Shown here: positions 15,144-22,988 of the stretch, piece by piece | How positions within the stretch are numbered: position 1 is the stretch's first letter | How the letters are laid out: every line of letters starts with the position of its first letter | Assembly: GCA_002683395.1 (NCBI GenBank) | Contig: NYTG01000022.1 | Location: 2,951 to 30,873, forward strand | Source of the DNA: Halieaceae bacterium | GTDB taxonomy: Bacteria; Pseudomonadota; Gammaproteobacteria; Pseudomonadales; Halieaceae | Reading direction: 5' to 3' | Length of the DNA: 27,923 nt | The notes under the pieces: model-generated | The model's database searches: none | Seen by the model: the letters and a program-made list of their open reading frames with translations, nothing else | Told to the model about the DNA's origin: nothing | Position numbers and translations under genes: made by a program

Positions 15144-15602
15144 ATGAAACTGACGACTCGGGGCCGTTATGCGGTCACCGCAATGCTGGATTTAGCCATC
15201 AACGGCGGCAGCCGACCGGTGTCTCTGGCAGATATTTCAGGCAGGCAGGAGATTTCCTTGTCCTACCTTGAGCAGCTGTTTGCCAAGCTACGCCGTGAAC
15301 AGCTGGTGACCTCTGCAAGGGGTCCCGGGGGTGGGTATCGCCTGGCGCGCAATGGGGCGGATATTTTTGTCGCCCAGATCATTGACGCGGTGGACGAGTC
15401 CGTTGACGTGACCAACTGTCAGGGCAAGGGAAACTGCCATCAGGGAGAGACCTGTCTGACCCACCATTTATGGGAGGACCTGTCGGGACAGATCCATGAT
15501 TTTCTCAGCCAGATCAGTTTAGGTGATCTGATGGAAGGGCGGGGGCGGAGACCCCTACAAAAGTATACGGAGGGGGTCTTGCAGACCCTCTCAGTACGAT
15601 AA
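15144..15602 (+). CDS. iscR: Iron-sulfur cluster regulator IscR (Rrf2 family)
   Basis: IscR senses cellular Fe-S status. Its [2Fe-2S] form represses isc through type 1 sites, and the apo form binds type 2 sites. The 152-residue protein begins MKLTTRGRYAVTAMLDLA, as in E. coli. It has a winged helix-turn-helix (about 1-65, with ISLSYLEQLFAKLR and GPGGGYRLA) and cluster ligands Cys92, Cys98, Cys104 and His107 at E. coli positions. The ATG at 15144 has no visible Shine-Dalgarno sequence and lies only 7 bases past a candidate -10, so the mRNA may be leaderless or have a very short leader. The open frame begins at 15108 but homology does not. It heads iscRSUA-hscBA-fdx. Confidence 0.97.
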   Translation: MKLTTRGRYAVTAMLDLAINGGSRPVSLADISGRQEISLSYLEQLFAKLRREQLVTSARGPGGGYRLARNGADIFVAQIIDAVDESVDVTNCQGKGNCHQGETCLTHHLWEDLSGQIHDFLSQISLGDLMEGRGRRPLQKYTEGVLQTLSVR

Positions 15603-15663
15603 GGCGGGGCGTCCATACAGTGGATCGCGCCAGTCAATTAATCACCAGAGAGACGAACAGATC

Positions 15664-16896
15664 ATGAATGCACCGGTGACCGTACAAACACCGATCTATT
15701 TGGACTACCTGTCGACGACACCCGCCGATCCGCGCGTGGTGGATGTAATGTCAGCCTGCCTTTCCACAGAGGGTGTGTTTGGTAATCCTGCGTCCCGTTC
15801 CCATGTTTTTGGCTGGAAAGCCGAGGAAGCAGTTGAGGATGCACGCAATCACGTCGCGGAGTTGATCAACGCGGACCCTCGAGAAATCGTGTGGACCTCT
15901 GGCGCCACTGAATCGGATAATTTGGCCATCAAGGGCGTCGCGCACTTCTACCACAAGAAGGGCAAGCACATTATTACCTCCAAGATTGAGCATAAAGCGG
16001 TGCTCGATACCTGTCGGCAGCTAGAGCGCGAGGGGTATGAGGTGACCTATCTTGACCCCGATGAACGGGGCCTTACCACGCCGGAAATGATCTCGGCAGC
16101 GCTACGGGAAGACACCATTCTCGTTACCGTGATGCATGCCAATAACGAGATTGGTGTAGTTAATGATGTAGCCGGCATTGGTGAGGTCTGTCGCGCGTCG
16201 GGCGTGCTGTTGCACGTGGATGCAGCCCAGAGTACCGGCAAAGTCCCGCTTGATATGGAAACGATGAAGGTCGATTTGTTATCAATGTCGGCCCACAAAA
16301 TGTATGGCCCCAAAGGAGTTGGCGCGCTATACGTTCGTCGGAAGCCGCGCGTGCGACTTGAAGCGCAGATGCACGGCGGTGGCCATGAGCGAGGTATGCG
16401 CTCAGGTACGCTGGCGACTCACCAGTTGGTGGGCTTCGGCGAGGCCGCACGGATTGCCCGCGAAGAGATGGCTGCTGAGTCCGATCGACTGTCTGCCTTG
16501 CGGCAACGTTTCTGGGATGCCATCAGCGATATCCCCGAGGTGCACATTAATGGCGACCGTAATCAACGTCTGCCGGGTGCGCTCAACGTCAGCTTTGCTT
16601 TCGTTGAAGGCGAATCATTGATTATGTCGCTTAGAGATCTGGCGATCTCCAGTGGATCTGCTTGTACTTCGGCGAGTCTAGAGCCCTCATACGTGCTGCG
16701 TGCGCTGGGACTGAATGACGAGCTCGCGCACAGTTCTTTGCGATTCAGCTTCGGACGCTTCACCACTGAGGCAGAGGTCGACCATGCGGCGCGATCTGTG
16801 CGTCACGCGGTAGAGAAGCTGCGCGAGTTGTCGCCGCTCTGGGATATGTATCAGGACGGCGTAGACCTCAACACAATTGAATGGGCGGCGCACTGA
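15664..16896 (+). CDS. iscS: Cysteine desulfurase IscS
   Basis: IscS is a PLP enzyme that takes sulfur from L-cysteine and passes persulfide to IscU and other acceptors. The 410-residue protein shows IYLDYLSTTPADPRV at the N-terminus, TSGATESDNLAIKG, Lys212 in SAHKMYGPKGVGALYVRR (PLP Schiff base), and Cys334 in the loop SSGSACTSASLEPSYVLRALG. These correspond to Lys206 and Cys328 of E. coli. The C-terminal TIEWAAH is also family-typical. Initiation is at ATG 15664. The 61-base gap from iscR could hold a small-RNA or processing site, but none is evident. Confidence 0.98.
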   Translation: MNAPVTVQTPIYLDYLSTTPADPRVVDVMSACLSTEGVFGNPASRSHVFGWKAEEAVEDARNHVAELINADPREIVWTSGATESDNLAIKGVAHFYHKKGKHIITSKIEHKAVLDTCRQLEREGYEVTYLDPDERGLTTPEMISAALREDTILVTVMHANNEIGVVNDVAGIGEVCRASGVLLHVDAAQSTGKVPLDMETMKVDLLSMSAHKMYGPKGVGALYVRRKPRVRLEAQMHGGGHERGMRSGTLATHQLVGFGEAARIAREEMAAESDRLSALRQRFWDAISDIPEVHINGDRNQRLPGALNVSFAFVEGESLIMSLRDLAISSGSACTSASLEPSYVLRALGLNDELAHSSLRFSFGRFTTEAEVDHAARSVRHAVEKLRELSPLWDMYQDGVDLNTIEWAAH

Positions 16897-16926
16897 CGCC
16901 GTTCGGACTGCCTTTGGGAGAGAACC

Positions 16927-17310
16927 ATGGCTTATAGCGAAAAAGTGATTGACCACTACGAGAATCCTCGCAACGTCGGCAAATTTGATGAGGGCGAGGA
17001 CAACATTGGTACGGGAATGGTGGGTGCACCAGCCTGTGGTGACGTCATGCGCCTGCAGATTCAGGTCAATGACGACGGCGTGATTGAAGATGCAAAGTTC
17101 AAAACCTACGGCTGTGGTTCTGCCATTGCGTCGAGTTCCTTGCTCACCGAGTGGGTGAAAGGTAAGAACCTCGACGAAGCCGCGTCGATCAAAAATACTG
17201 AGATTGCCCAGGAGCTCTCGCTACCGCCGGTCAAGATTCACTGCTCGGTGCTGGCTGAGGATGCGATCAAGGCGGCGGTTCAGAACTATCGGGACAAGCA
17301 GGACAGCTGA
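16927..17310 (+). CDS. iscU: Iron-sulfur cluster scaffold IscU
   Basis: IscU is the scaffold on which [2Fe-2S] clusters are built with sulfur from IscS, then released by HscA/HscB. The 127-residue protein has the three ligand cysteines Cys37 (GAPACGD), Cys63 (YGCGSAIASSS) and Cys106 (IHCSVLAEDA), and Asp39. LPPVK (99-103) is the motif bound by HscA. A strong ribosome site, GGGAGAG, lies just upstream in the 30-base gap after iscS. Confidence 0.98.
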   Translation: MAYSEKVIDHYENPRNVGKFDEGEDNIGTGMVGAPACGDVMRLQIQVNDDGVIEDAKFKTYGCGSAIASSSLLTEWVKGKNLDEAASIKNTEIAQELSLPPVKIHCSVLAEDAIKAAVQNYRDKQDS

Positions 17311-17311
17311 T

Positions 17312-17635
17312 ATGGCGATTAGCCTGACAAGTGAGGCTGCGGAGCACGTTGGTCGACAGCTGGCCAGTCGCGGTACGGGCGAGGGGATACGCATTGGGGT
17401 GAAAACCTCCGGGTGCTCAGGCCTCGCCTATGTGCTCGAATTTGTTGACCACGCTGAGCCCGAGGACGCGTTTTTTGAGTCCGACGGCGTCAAGGTGTTC
17501 GTTGATCCCAAAAGTCTCGTTTATCTGGACGGTACGATCGTGGATTTTGCGCGCGAGGGCCTCAACGAGGGGCTTGAGTTTCGAAATCCGAACGTAGCCG
17601 GAGAATGCGGCTGTGGCGAGAGTTTCACGGTCTAA
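17312..17635 (+). CDS. iscA: A-type Fe-S carrier IscA
   Basis: This 107-residue A-type carrier accepts iron or clusters and delivers them to apoproteins, especially [4Fe-4S] targets. The three conserved cysteines are Cys35 (KTSGCSGLAYVLEF) and Cys99/Cys101 in the C-terminal GECGCGESFTV. The ATG at 17312 lies one base after the iscU stop, with AGGA at 17300-17303. A longer reading frame begins at 17204 inside iscU but gives non-homologous residues. Confidence 0.97.
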   Translation: MAISLTSEAAEHVGRQLASRGTGEGIRIGVKTSGCSGLAYVLEFVDHAEPEDAFFESDGVKVFVDPKSLVYLDGTIVDFAREGLNEGLEFRNPNVAGECGCGESFTV

Positions 17636-17637
17636 AC

Positions 17638-18162
17638 GTGAACGCGACAGCGGGCGCGACAGCGCGCGACTACTTCTCACTGTTTCAGCTTGAGCCGGAT
17701 TTCTCGGTCGACGAGGCAGCGCTTGAGCGGGCTTACCATTCGTTACTCTCCCAGTTCCACCCCGATCGCTATGCGGGCAAGGCGCAGTTTGAGCAACGCG
17801 TCGCGGCGCAATTCTGTGCCGATATCAACAGTGGCTATCGCGTGCTGTCTGACGCGGTTCTGCGCGCTGAATATTTGCTGACACGCGCGGGTGTGGACCT
17901 GGTCAAGGCAGAGCGCGAGGGTGTAGGCGCCGCGTTTTTGATGACGCAGATCATGCTGCGCGAAAGGCTTGAGGAAATGCCTCCATCTGATGGACAGGCT
18001 CGAGAGGCGCTGACAGAAGAAATCCGCGGGTATTACCAGACAAGTTGTGGCGAGTTTGCCGCCGCTGTCGGAGACGCCGCGTGGTCTGAAGCGGCGCGAC
18101 ATTGGCAAGAGATGTGTTTCCTCTCGAAGCTTCTGGACGATGCGCGACCGCGGGGTTATTGA
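17638..18162 (+). CDS. hscB: J-domain co-chaperone HscB
   Basis: HscB recruits IscU to HscA and stimulates its ATPase. The 174-residue protein (171 in E. coli) begins with a J-domain starting DYFSLFQLEPDFSVDEAAL. The HPD motif is at 41-43 (SQFHPDRYAG). A C-terminal helical IscU-binding domain follows, with LRAEYLLTRAGVDL and LMTQIMLRERLEEM. I chose GTG at 17638, two bases after the iscA stop, as it fits the family N-terminus. ATG at 17605 would overlap iscA by 31 bases and cannot be excluded, since neither start has a clear ribosome site. Confidence 0.93.
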   Translation: MNATAGATARDYFSLFQLEPDFSVDEAALERAYHSLLSQFHPDRYAGKAQFEQRVAAQFCADINSGYRVLSDAVLRAEYLLTRAGVDLVKAEREGVGAAFLMTQIMLRERLEEMPPSDGQAREALTEEIRGYYQTSCGEFAAAVGDAAWSEAARHWQEMCFLSKLLDDARPRGY

Positions 18163-18164
18163 CG

Positions 18165-20045
18165 ATGGTGTTGTTGCAAATTGCCGAGCCAGGCGCCACG
18201 GCTGAGGTTCATGGCGATCGTCAGATCGGAGTAGGAATCGACCTGGGTACGACCAACAGTCTCATCGCCCATTTTGACGGCACAGACTTGCGGGTTCTGG
18301 AAGATGAGTCCGGTCAAGCTTCACTTCCATCGGTCGTGTATTACGGTGCAAAGGGCACGGTGGTGGGCACTGCCGCAGAGACGTATTCGAGTTCAGAGCC
18401 AACTAACACCATTGCCTCAGCCAAGCGAATGCTGGGACGCTCCCGTGCTGAGTTTGAGGACGATCCCTACGTGGCGCTGGCGGAAGGAGAGGGACTCGCA
18501 TTCAACACGGATGCCGGTAGTAAGACGCCGGTAGAGGTCTCCTCGGCGATACTCAACGAACTGAAATTAAGAGCGGAACCCCAGTTAACGGGGCCGATTG
18601 CCGGCGCAGTGATTACCGTGCCGGCCTATTTCGATGACGCGCAGCGTCAGGCGACTCGGCAGGCTGCTGAGTTGGCGGGTGTGAAGGTATTGCGCTTACT
18701 GAATGAGCCCACCGCAGCCGCCGTGGCCTATGGTTTGGATGAGCACGCCGAGGAATCCTCGTTGCTGGCGGTCTACGACCTCGGCGGAGGGACCTTTGAT
18801 ATCTCTTTGCTGCGCATGCGCGCCGGCTTGTTCGAAGTACTCGCCACTGGCGGCGACAGTGCATTGGGTGGTGATGACTTTGATCGAGCACTGGCGACGT
18901 ACTTAATGGAACAGGTGGCGCTTGATGCGCCCAACCCGGTGCAGCGGCGGGTCTTGCTCTCCCTTGCGCGCCAGGCCAAAGAGGCCCTCAGTGAGGCAGA
19001 ATCGGTCAGTGTTGATGTCAGCGTCCTGAGCGCGCGAAGCGAAGAGATCATGGTATCGAGATCCACGCTTGACGGACTGTTGGCGCCTTTTATCGAGCGG
19101 ACGCTGGCGGCCTGTCGAATGACGCTTGAAGACGCGGGTGTGGAGACGGTAGATCGCGTGGTATTGGTTGGCGGATCGACCCGCACTCCCGCGGTTCGGC
19201 AGGCGGTGGCGAAGTGTTTTGACCTGGAGCCATTATGCAGTCTTGACCCGGACCAAGTGGTGGCGATGGGTGCTGCGCGGCAGGCCGATGTTCTGGTTGG
19301 TAATCGTCAGGGGGATGAGGCGTTACTCCTCGATGTCATTCCCCTTTCGCTGGGTCTTGAAACATACGGCGGATTGGTGGAGCGCATCATCGATCGCAAC
19401 AGCACCATACCCGTCGCTCGTGCACAGGAGTTTACGACCGCCCGTGATGGCCAGACCGGGCTGGTGGTCAACGTGGTTCAGGGTGAACGGGAGCGGGTTG
19501 AAGACTGTCGATCTCTGGCTCGCTTTGAGTTGACCGGGATCCCGCCCATGGTTGCGGGTGCCGCACGAATCGAGGTGACCTTTAGGGTCGATGCCGATGG
19601 CATTCTAGAGGTCTCGGCAGTAGAGCAGCAAACGGGTGCCCGCAGCGACATTGTTGTGAAGCCGGCTTTTGGGCTGGATGAAGGCCAGATTACCGAGATG
19701 CTCAAGGCCGGATACGAGTACGCCAGTGAGGACATGCTGGCGCGCAAGATCGGCGAGGCACGGGTTGAGGCCGAGGCCCTTCTCGCGGGTTTGCAAGCGG
19801 CTCTGGCAGCCGATGGCGATCTGTTGTCTGCCGAAGAAACGACCGAGCTGCAGCGCGATATGACGGCGCTTGAGACGGTTATGGAACAGAATGAACCAGA
19901 TGAGATTCGTGCAGCCACAGAGGTACTGGGTCGGGCGAGTGAAGTGTTCGCCGCGCGTCGAATGGATCGCAGTATTCAAGCAGCCCTGCAGGGCGTAGCA
20001 CTCACGGATCTCGAGTCTGCTGAGGCGGAGGAAAACACACCGTGA
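18165..20045 (+). CDS. hscA: Hsp70-class Fe-S assembly chaperone HscA
   Basis: HscA is the specialised Hsp70 that binds IscU at LPPVK and drives cluster transfer with ATP. The 626-residue protein has ATPase signatures GVGIDLGTTNSLIAHF (about 22-37), VYDLGGGTFDISLLRM, and VLVGGSTRTPAVRQAV. The linker region DVIPLSLGLETYGG is followed by the substrate-binding domain and a short helical lid. HscA-like features are the NEPTAAAVAYGLD segment and the absence of a DnaK-type acidic tail EEVK. ATG at 18165 lies two bases after the hscB stop. The reading frame opens at 18102 inside hscB, but those residues are not homologous. The stop overlaps fdx as GTGA. Confidence 0.97.
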   Translation: MVLLQIAEPGATAEVHGDRQIGVGIDLGTTNSLIAHFDGTDLRVLEDESGQASLPSVVYYGAKGTVVGTAAETYSSSEPTNTIASAKRMLGRSRAEFEDDPYVALAEGEGLAFNTDAGSKTPVEVSSAILNELKLRAEPQLTGPIAGAVITVPAYFDDAQRQATRQAAELAGVKVLRLLNEPTAAAVAYGLDEHAEESSLLAVYDLGGGTFDISLLRMRAGLFEVLATGGDSALGGDDFDRALATYLMEQVALDAPNPVQRRVLLSLARQAKEALSEAESVSVDVSVLSARSEEIMVSRSTLDGLLAPFIERTLAACRMTLEDAGVETVDRVVLVGGSTRTPAVRQAVAKCFDLEPLCSLDPDQVVAMGAARQADVLVGNRQGDEALLLDVIPLSLGLETYGGLVERIIDRNSTIPVARAQEFTTARDGQTGLVVNVVQGERERVEDCRSLARFELTGIPPMVAGAARIEVTFRVDADGILEVSAVEQQTGARSDIVVKPAFGLDEGQITEMLKAGYEYASEDMLARKIGEARVEAEALLAGLQAALAADGDLLSAEETTELQRDMTALETVMEQNEPDEIRAATEVLGRASEVFAARRMDRSIQAALQGVALTDLESAEAEENTP

Positions 20046-20380
20046 CAGAAGTCGTTCTATTACCTCACCACGAAATTTGCCCTGAAGGTGCCGTTATTGA
20101 GGCACAGGAGGGCGAGACTGTCTGCGAAGCGCTGTTGCGCAATGACATTGACATTGAGCATGCCTGCGAGATGTCCTGTGCCTGCACAACTTGCCATGTC
20201 ATTGTTCGCGAGGGCTTTGACTCTCTGGAAGAGGCGGATGAGTTGGAGGAGGATTACCTCGACAAGGCCTGGGGTCTGGAGCCCGAATCCAGGCTGTCCT
20301 GTCAGGCCCGCGTGGGGAGCGCGAATCTGGTGGTCGAGATTCCCCGCTACACCATCAATCATGCGTCTGAGCGCCATTAG
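20042..20380 (+). CDS. fdx: ISC-type [2Fe-2S] ferredoxin
   Basis: This ferredoxin supplies electrons for cluster assembly on IscU. In the 112-residue protein the [2Fe-2S] ligands are Cys42, Cys48, Cys51 and Cys87. The extra Cys46 conserved in ISC ferredoxins is also present (HACEMSCACTTCHVIV and RLSCQARV). Its start is GTG overlapping the hscA stop by four bases, so translation is coupled. It ends the isc operon here. The usual next gene, iscX, is missing and ndk follows after 125 bases. Confidence 0.96.
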   Translation: MTEVVLLPHHEICPEGAVIEAQEGETVCEALLRNDIDIEHACEMSCACTTCHVIVREGFDSLEEADELEEDYLDKAWGLEPESRLSCQARVGSANLVVEIPRYTINHASERH

Positions 20381-20407
20381 TGCCAAGGTTTTGGGCGATA
20401 AGTCCAA

Positions 20408-20425
20408 CATGGCAATGTTGCCATG
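20408..20425. repeat. Palindrome between fdx and ndk, overlapping the ndk -35
   Basis: CATGGCAATGTTGCCATG has perfect eight-base arms (20408-20415 and 20418-20425) around TG. Its right end overlaps the candidate ndk -35 (20423-20428). There is no T-run, so a simple terminator for the isc operon is unlikely. A dimeric repressor site on the ndk promoter is an alternative. Confidence 0.5.
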
Positions 20426-20455
20426 ACACTGCGGGGTAAACGCCTTATACTCCGC
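20423..20455 (+). promoter_or_regulatory. ndk promoter
   Basis: ATGACA (20423-20428) and TATACT (20446-20451) are spaced by 17 bases, matching consensus at 5/6 for both the -35 and the -10. The -10 is followed by CCGC, the same block found before purL and secD. GC-rich discriminators often make promoters sensitive to ppGpp and nucleotide levels, which would suit genes of purine synthesis and NTP balance. That is inference. Confidence 0.62.
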
Positions 20456-20505
20456 GCCCGCGAGGCATGAGCCTTGCTCTTAATCAGCAAATTTCGGAGA
20501 GAGAC

Positions 20506-20931
20506 ATGGCGGTGGAGCGCACCTTATCGATTATCAAGCCCGATGCGGTAGGGAAGAACGTGATTGGCCAGATCATCAGCCGTTTTGAAGAGGCGGGATT
20601 AACGGTGGTGGCGGCCAAGATGCTGCACTTGTCCGATATCGTAGCGGGCGGTTTTTATGCTGAGCACCGGGAACGTCCCTTTTATGCCGATCTGGTGACT
20701 TTCATGACCTCCGGCCCTGTGGTCGTGCAAGTGCTCGAGGGTGAGGGCGCCATCGCGCGTAACCGCGAGTTGATGGGCGCAACTAACCCTCAGGAAGCTG
20801 ATGCAGGCACCATTCGTGCAGATTTTGCGCAATCAATCGACGCCAACGCGGTGCACGGCTCTGATTCGTCGGCCTCTGCAGCGCGAGAGATCGCTTACTT
20901 TTTTGCCTCCAGCGAGATTTGCCCACGTTGA
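20506..20931 (+). CDS. ndk: Nucleoside diphosphate kinase
   Basis: Ndk transfers the gamma phosphate from ATP to other (d)NDPs through a phosphohistidine. The 141-residue protein starts MAVERTLSIIKPDAVGKN and carries the active-site His117 in ANAVHGSDS, with RELMGATNPQEADAGTIRADF before it, all family hallmarks. ATG at 20506 has GGAGAG a few bases upstream. An in-frame ATG at 20467 would add 13 non-conserved residues. rlmN starts three bases after its stop. Confidence 0.97.
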   Translation: MAVERTLSIIKPDAVGKNVIGQIISRFEEAGLTVVAAKMLHLSDIVAGGFYAEHRERPFYADLVTFMTSGPVVVQVLEGEGAIARNRELMGATNPQEADAGTIRADFAQSIDANAVHGSDSSASAAREIAYFFASSEICPR

Positions 20932-20934
20932 GGC

Positions 20935-22113
20935 ATGGCCGGCTCTGATGCCATGACTGCAGCAGACCAGCTTATCGTCACGGCCCCGGCGACCGATCGG
21001 GTCAACCTCTTGGGTCTGACCCGGCAGCAGCTCGAAACCTTCTTCATTGACCTCGGTGAGAAACGCTTTCGTGCCCAACAGGTGATGAAATGGATCCATC
21101 ATCGTGGCGTGAAAGATTTCGCGGAAATGACTGACCTGAGCCAGCCCTTGAGGGCGCGGCTTGCGGAAATCGCCGAGATCACTCCACCTAGCATCGCCGA
21201 GCAGCACGACTCGCAGGACGGAACCCGGAAATGGGCTATCGCGGTAGAGGGCGGCAGCCTCGTTGAAGCGGTGCTGATTCCAGAAGGGGATCGCGCAACA
21301 CTGTGTGTGTCGTCTCAGGTGGGTTGCAGCTTGGACTGCACTTTCTGTTCAACCGGTAAACAGGGTTTTCAGCGAGATCTGACGGCCGCAGAGATTATCG
21401 GTCAGGTGTGGCTTGCCATTAACTCCTACGGTGCCTGGCAGTCAGGCAAAGGCCGCGTCGTCACTAACGTCGTGATGATGGGAATGGGGGAGCCACTGCT
21501 TAATTTTGATAACGTCGTCTCTGCAATGAGCCTGATGTGCGATGACCTGGCCTACGGGCTGTCAAAGCGTAAGGTGACATTATCGACTTCCGGGGTGGTC
21601 CCGAATCTCGACCGGCTCGCAGAGTGGGCTGATGTGAGTCTCGCGGTGTCACTTCATGCGCCGAATGATGCGTTGCGCGATCAAATCGTACCCATCAATC
21701 GCAAGTACCCGATTCAACGATTATTGGCTTCGGCCAAAGCCTACCTCGATGCGCAGTCGGATAAAAAGCGTGTCGTTACTATTGAGTACACGTTGCTGGC
21801 GGGTATCAACGATAGCGTAGAGCAGGCGCAAGAACTGTCACAGTTGCTTAAAGGCTATCCCTGTAAAATCAACCTCATTCCATTTAATGACTTCCCCAAC
21901 TCGGGCTATGAGCGCCCGAGCGGTAATGCGGTCAGTCGCTTCTGGCAGGTGCTCACCGATGCAGGTTTTGTCGTCACGGTGCGCACGACCCGAGGGGATG
22001 ATATTGATGCTGCCTGCGGGCAACTCGTAGGCGAGGTGGTCGACCGCACGCGACGCGCGGAGCGTCATCGGGCTGGACGGAGCGACCATAGCCTGTTGGA
22101 ATCGGATCGATGA
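20935..22113 (+). CDS. rlmN: Dual-specificity rRNA/tRNA adenine-C2 methyltransferase RlmN
   Basis: RlmN is a radical-SAM enzyme that methylates C2 of A2503 in 23S rRNA and A37 of some tRNAs. The 392-residue protein has the radical-SAM cluster motif CSLDCTFC (Cys131, Cys135, Cys138), the methyl-carrying C-terminal Cys361 (DIDAACGQLVG), and Cys124. The VMMGMGEPLLNFDNV and KRKVTLSTSGVVP blocks are typical. The start is uncertain. ATG at 20935 has GAGG only one base away, and ATG at 20953 is the alternative. The stop overlaps the pilF ATG as ATGA. Confidence 0.96.
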   Translation: MAGSDAMTAADQLIVTAPATDRVNLLGLTRQQLETFFIDLGEKRFRAQQVMKWIHHRGVKDFAEMTDLSQPLRARLAEIAEITPPSIAEQHDSQDGTRKWAIAVEGGSLVEAVLIPEGDRATLCVSSQVGCSLDCTFCSTGKQGFQRDLTAAEIIGQVWLAINSYGAWQSGKGRVVTNVVMMGMGEPLLNFDNVVSAMSLMCDDLAYGLSKRKVTLSTSGVVPNLDRLAEWADVSLAVSLHAPNDALRDQIVPINRKYPIQRLLASAKAYLDAQSDKKRVVTIEYTLLAGINDSVEQAQELSQLLKGYPCKINLIPFNDFPNSGYERPSGNAVSRFWQVLTDAGFVVTVRTTRGDDIDAACGQLVGEVVDRTRRAERHRAGRSDHSLLESDR

Positions 22114-22952
22114 CAACTTATCCCCTCAGGAAGCCGCTGCTGAATCTCAGCCGCGTCGTCCGATCGCCCTGTCAGAGTGCCGTGACCGCTGCACTGCGCG
22201 GTGGGATCTTGGTGGCGATTCTCCTCGCGCTAGCCGGTTGCGTGACCGAGTACAGCGGCGGCACTCAAATGACGTCTGATCCTGACGCCACGCTGGACAA
22301 GCGCGTGGCGCTTGCTCGTCAATACATTGGCGTGGGGGACTGGGAGAACGCCAAGCGTAATCTCGAGCTGGCGCAGGAGATTGATCCCGAGAATGCAGAG
22401 GTGTTTGAAGCGTTTGCGCTGGTCTATCAAAGCACTGGCGAAGTTGAAATGGCTGAATCGCAATTTCAGGCGGCGCTGAAAACAGATCCGGGGCTCTCTC
22501 GTGCACGCAACAACTATGCCGCCTTTTTGTATTCCCGCGGGCGCTATGTCGAGGCGGAGAGCGAGTTTTATCGCGTCACTGAAGATACCCTGTATAGCGG
22601 TCGGCCTATGGCTTTTGTGAGCCTGGGCTTGTGCAGGCTGCGGCTGAGTAATGCATCGGGTGCTGAGGCGGCCTTTTCGCGAGCGCTATCGATGGATCGG
22701 CGCAACCCCGTGGCACTCCTTGAAATGGGATTTCTACGTCTTGAAGCGGGTGATACTGACGAAGCCGCGCGGTATCATGGGGCCTACAAGACGGTCTCGC
22801 CAGAGCAATCGCCGCGGGGGCTGCTACTCGGACTGGAAATTGCCGATTTAACAGGCGACCAGGATGCACAGAGCAGTTATGAGTTGGTATTGCGTAATCT
22901 GTACCCAGACTCGCCTGAGTACAGCGCCTGGATGGAGCGTCAGAGTCGATAA
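22110..22952 (+). CDS. pilF: Type IV pilus biogenesis lipoprotein PilF/PilW
   Basis: PilF is the pilotin lipoprotein that brings the PilQ secretin to the outer membrane. The 280-residue protein has an unusually long N-terminal region before the lipobox LAGC (Cys44). TPR-type helical repeats start near 66 (ALARQYIGVGDWENAKRNLE, then EAFALVYQSTGEVEMAES and RARNNYAAFLYSRGRYVEAE). The ATG overlaps the rlmN stop by four bases and has a GGAA-type site upstream. A shorter start closer to the signal, such as GTG near 22182, is possible. Other type IV pilus genes are not in the window, which is usual for pilF. Confidence 0.9.
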   Translation: MTTYPLRKPLLNLSRVVRSPCQSAVTAALRGGILVAILLALAGCVTEYSGGTQMTSDPDATLDKRVALARQYIGVGDWENAKRNLELAQEIDPENAEVFEAFALVYQSTGEVEMAESQFQAALKTDPGLSRARNNYAAFLYSRGRYVEAESEFYRVTEDTLYSGRPMAFVSLGLCRLRLSNASGAEAAFSRALSMDRRNPVALLEMGFLRLEAGDTDEAARYHGAYKTVSPEQSPRGLLLGLEIADLTGDQDAQSSYELVLRNLYPDSPEYSAWMERQSR

Positions 22953-22957
22953 CAAGT

Positions 22958-22977
22958 ATCCGGTCTGGAGACCGGAT
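22958..22977. repeat. Strong perfect hairpin between pilF and the ispG ribosome site
   Basis: ATCCGGTC (22958-22965) and GACCGGAT (22970-22977) are perfect complements with loop TGGA. The ispG Shine-Dalgarno GGGAG starts three bases later, at 22980. No T-run follows. The hairpin could affect ispG translation or mRNA processing between pilF and ispG. Confidence 0.5.
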
Positions 22978-22988
22978 GCGGGAGAATA

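Noticed and set aside
15603..15663. Possible hairpin (TCCA/TGGA) in the iscR-iscS gap as a small-RNA target
   Set aside because: Only four base pairs are found, with no recognisable RyhB/PrrF-like pairing. The support is too weak.
17204..17311. Upstream extension of the iscA frame inside iscU
   Set aside because: The added arginine-rich residues are not IscA-like. ATG at 17312 gives the usual 107-residue protein.
18102..18164. Upstream extension of the hscA frame inside hscB
   Set aside because: It overlaps hscB and adds non-homologous residues. ATG at 18165 follows the hscB stop directly.
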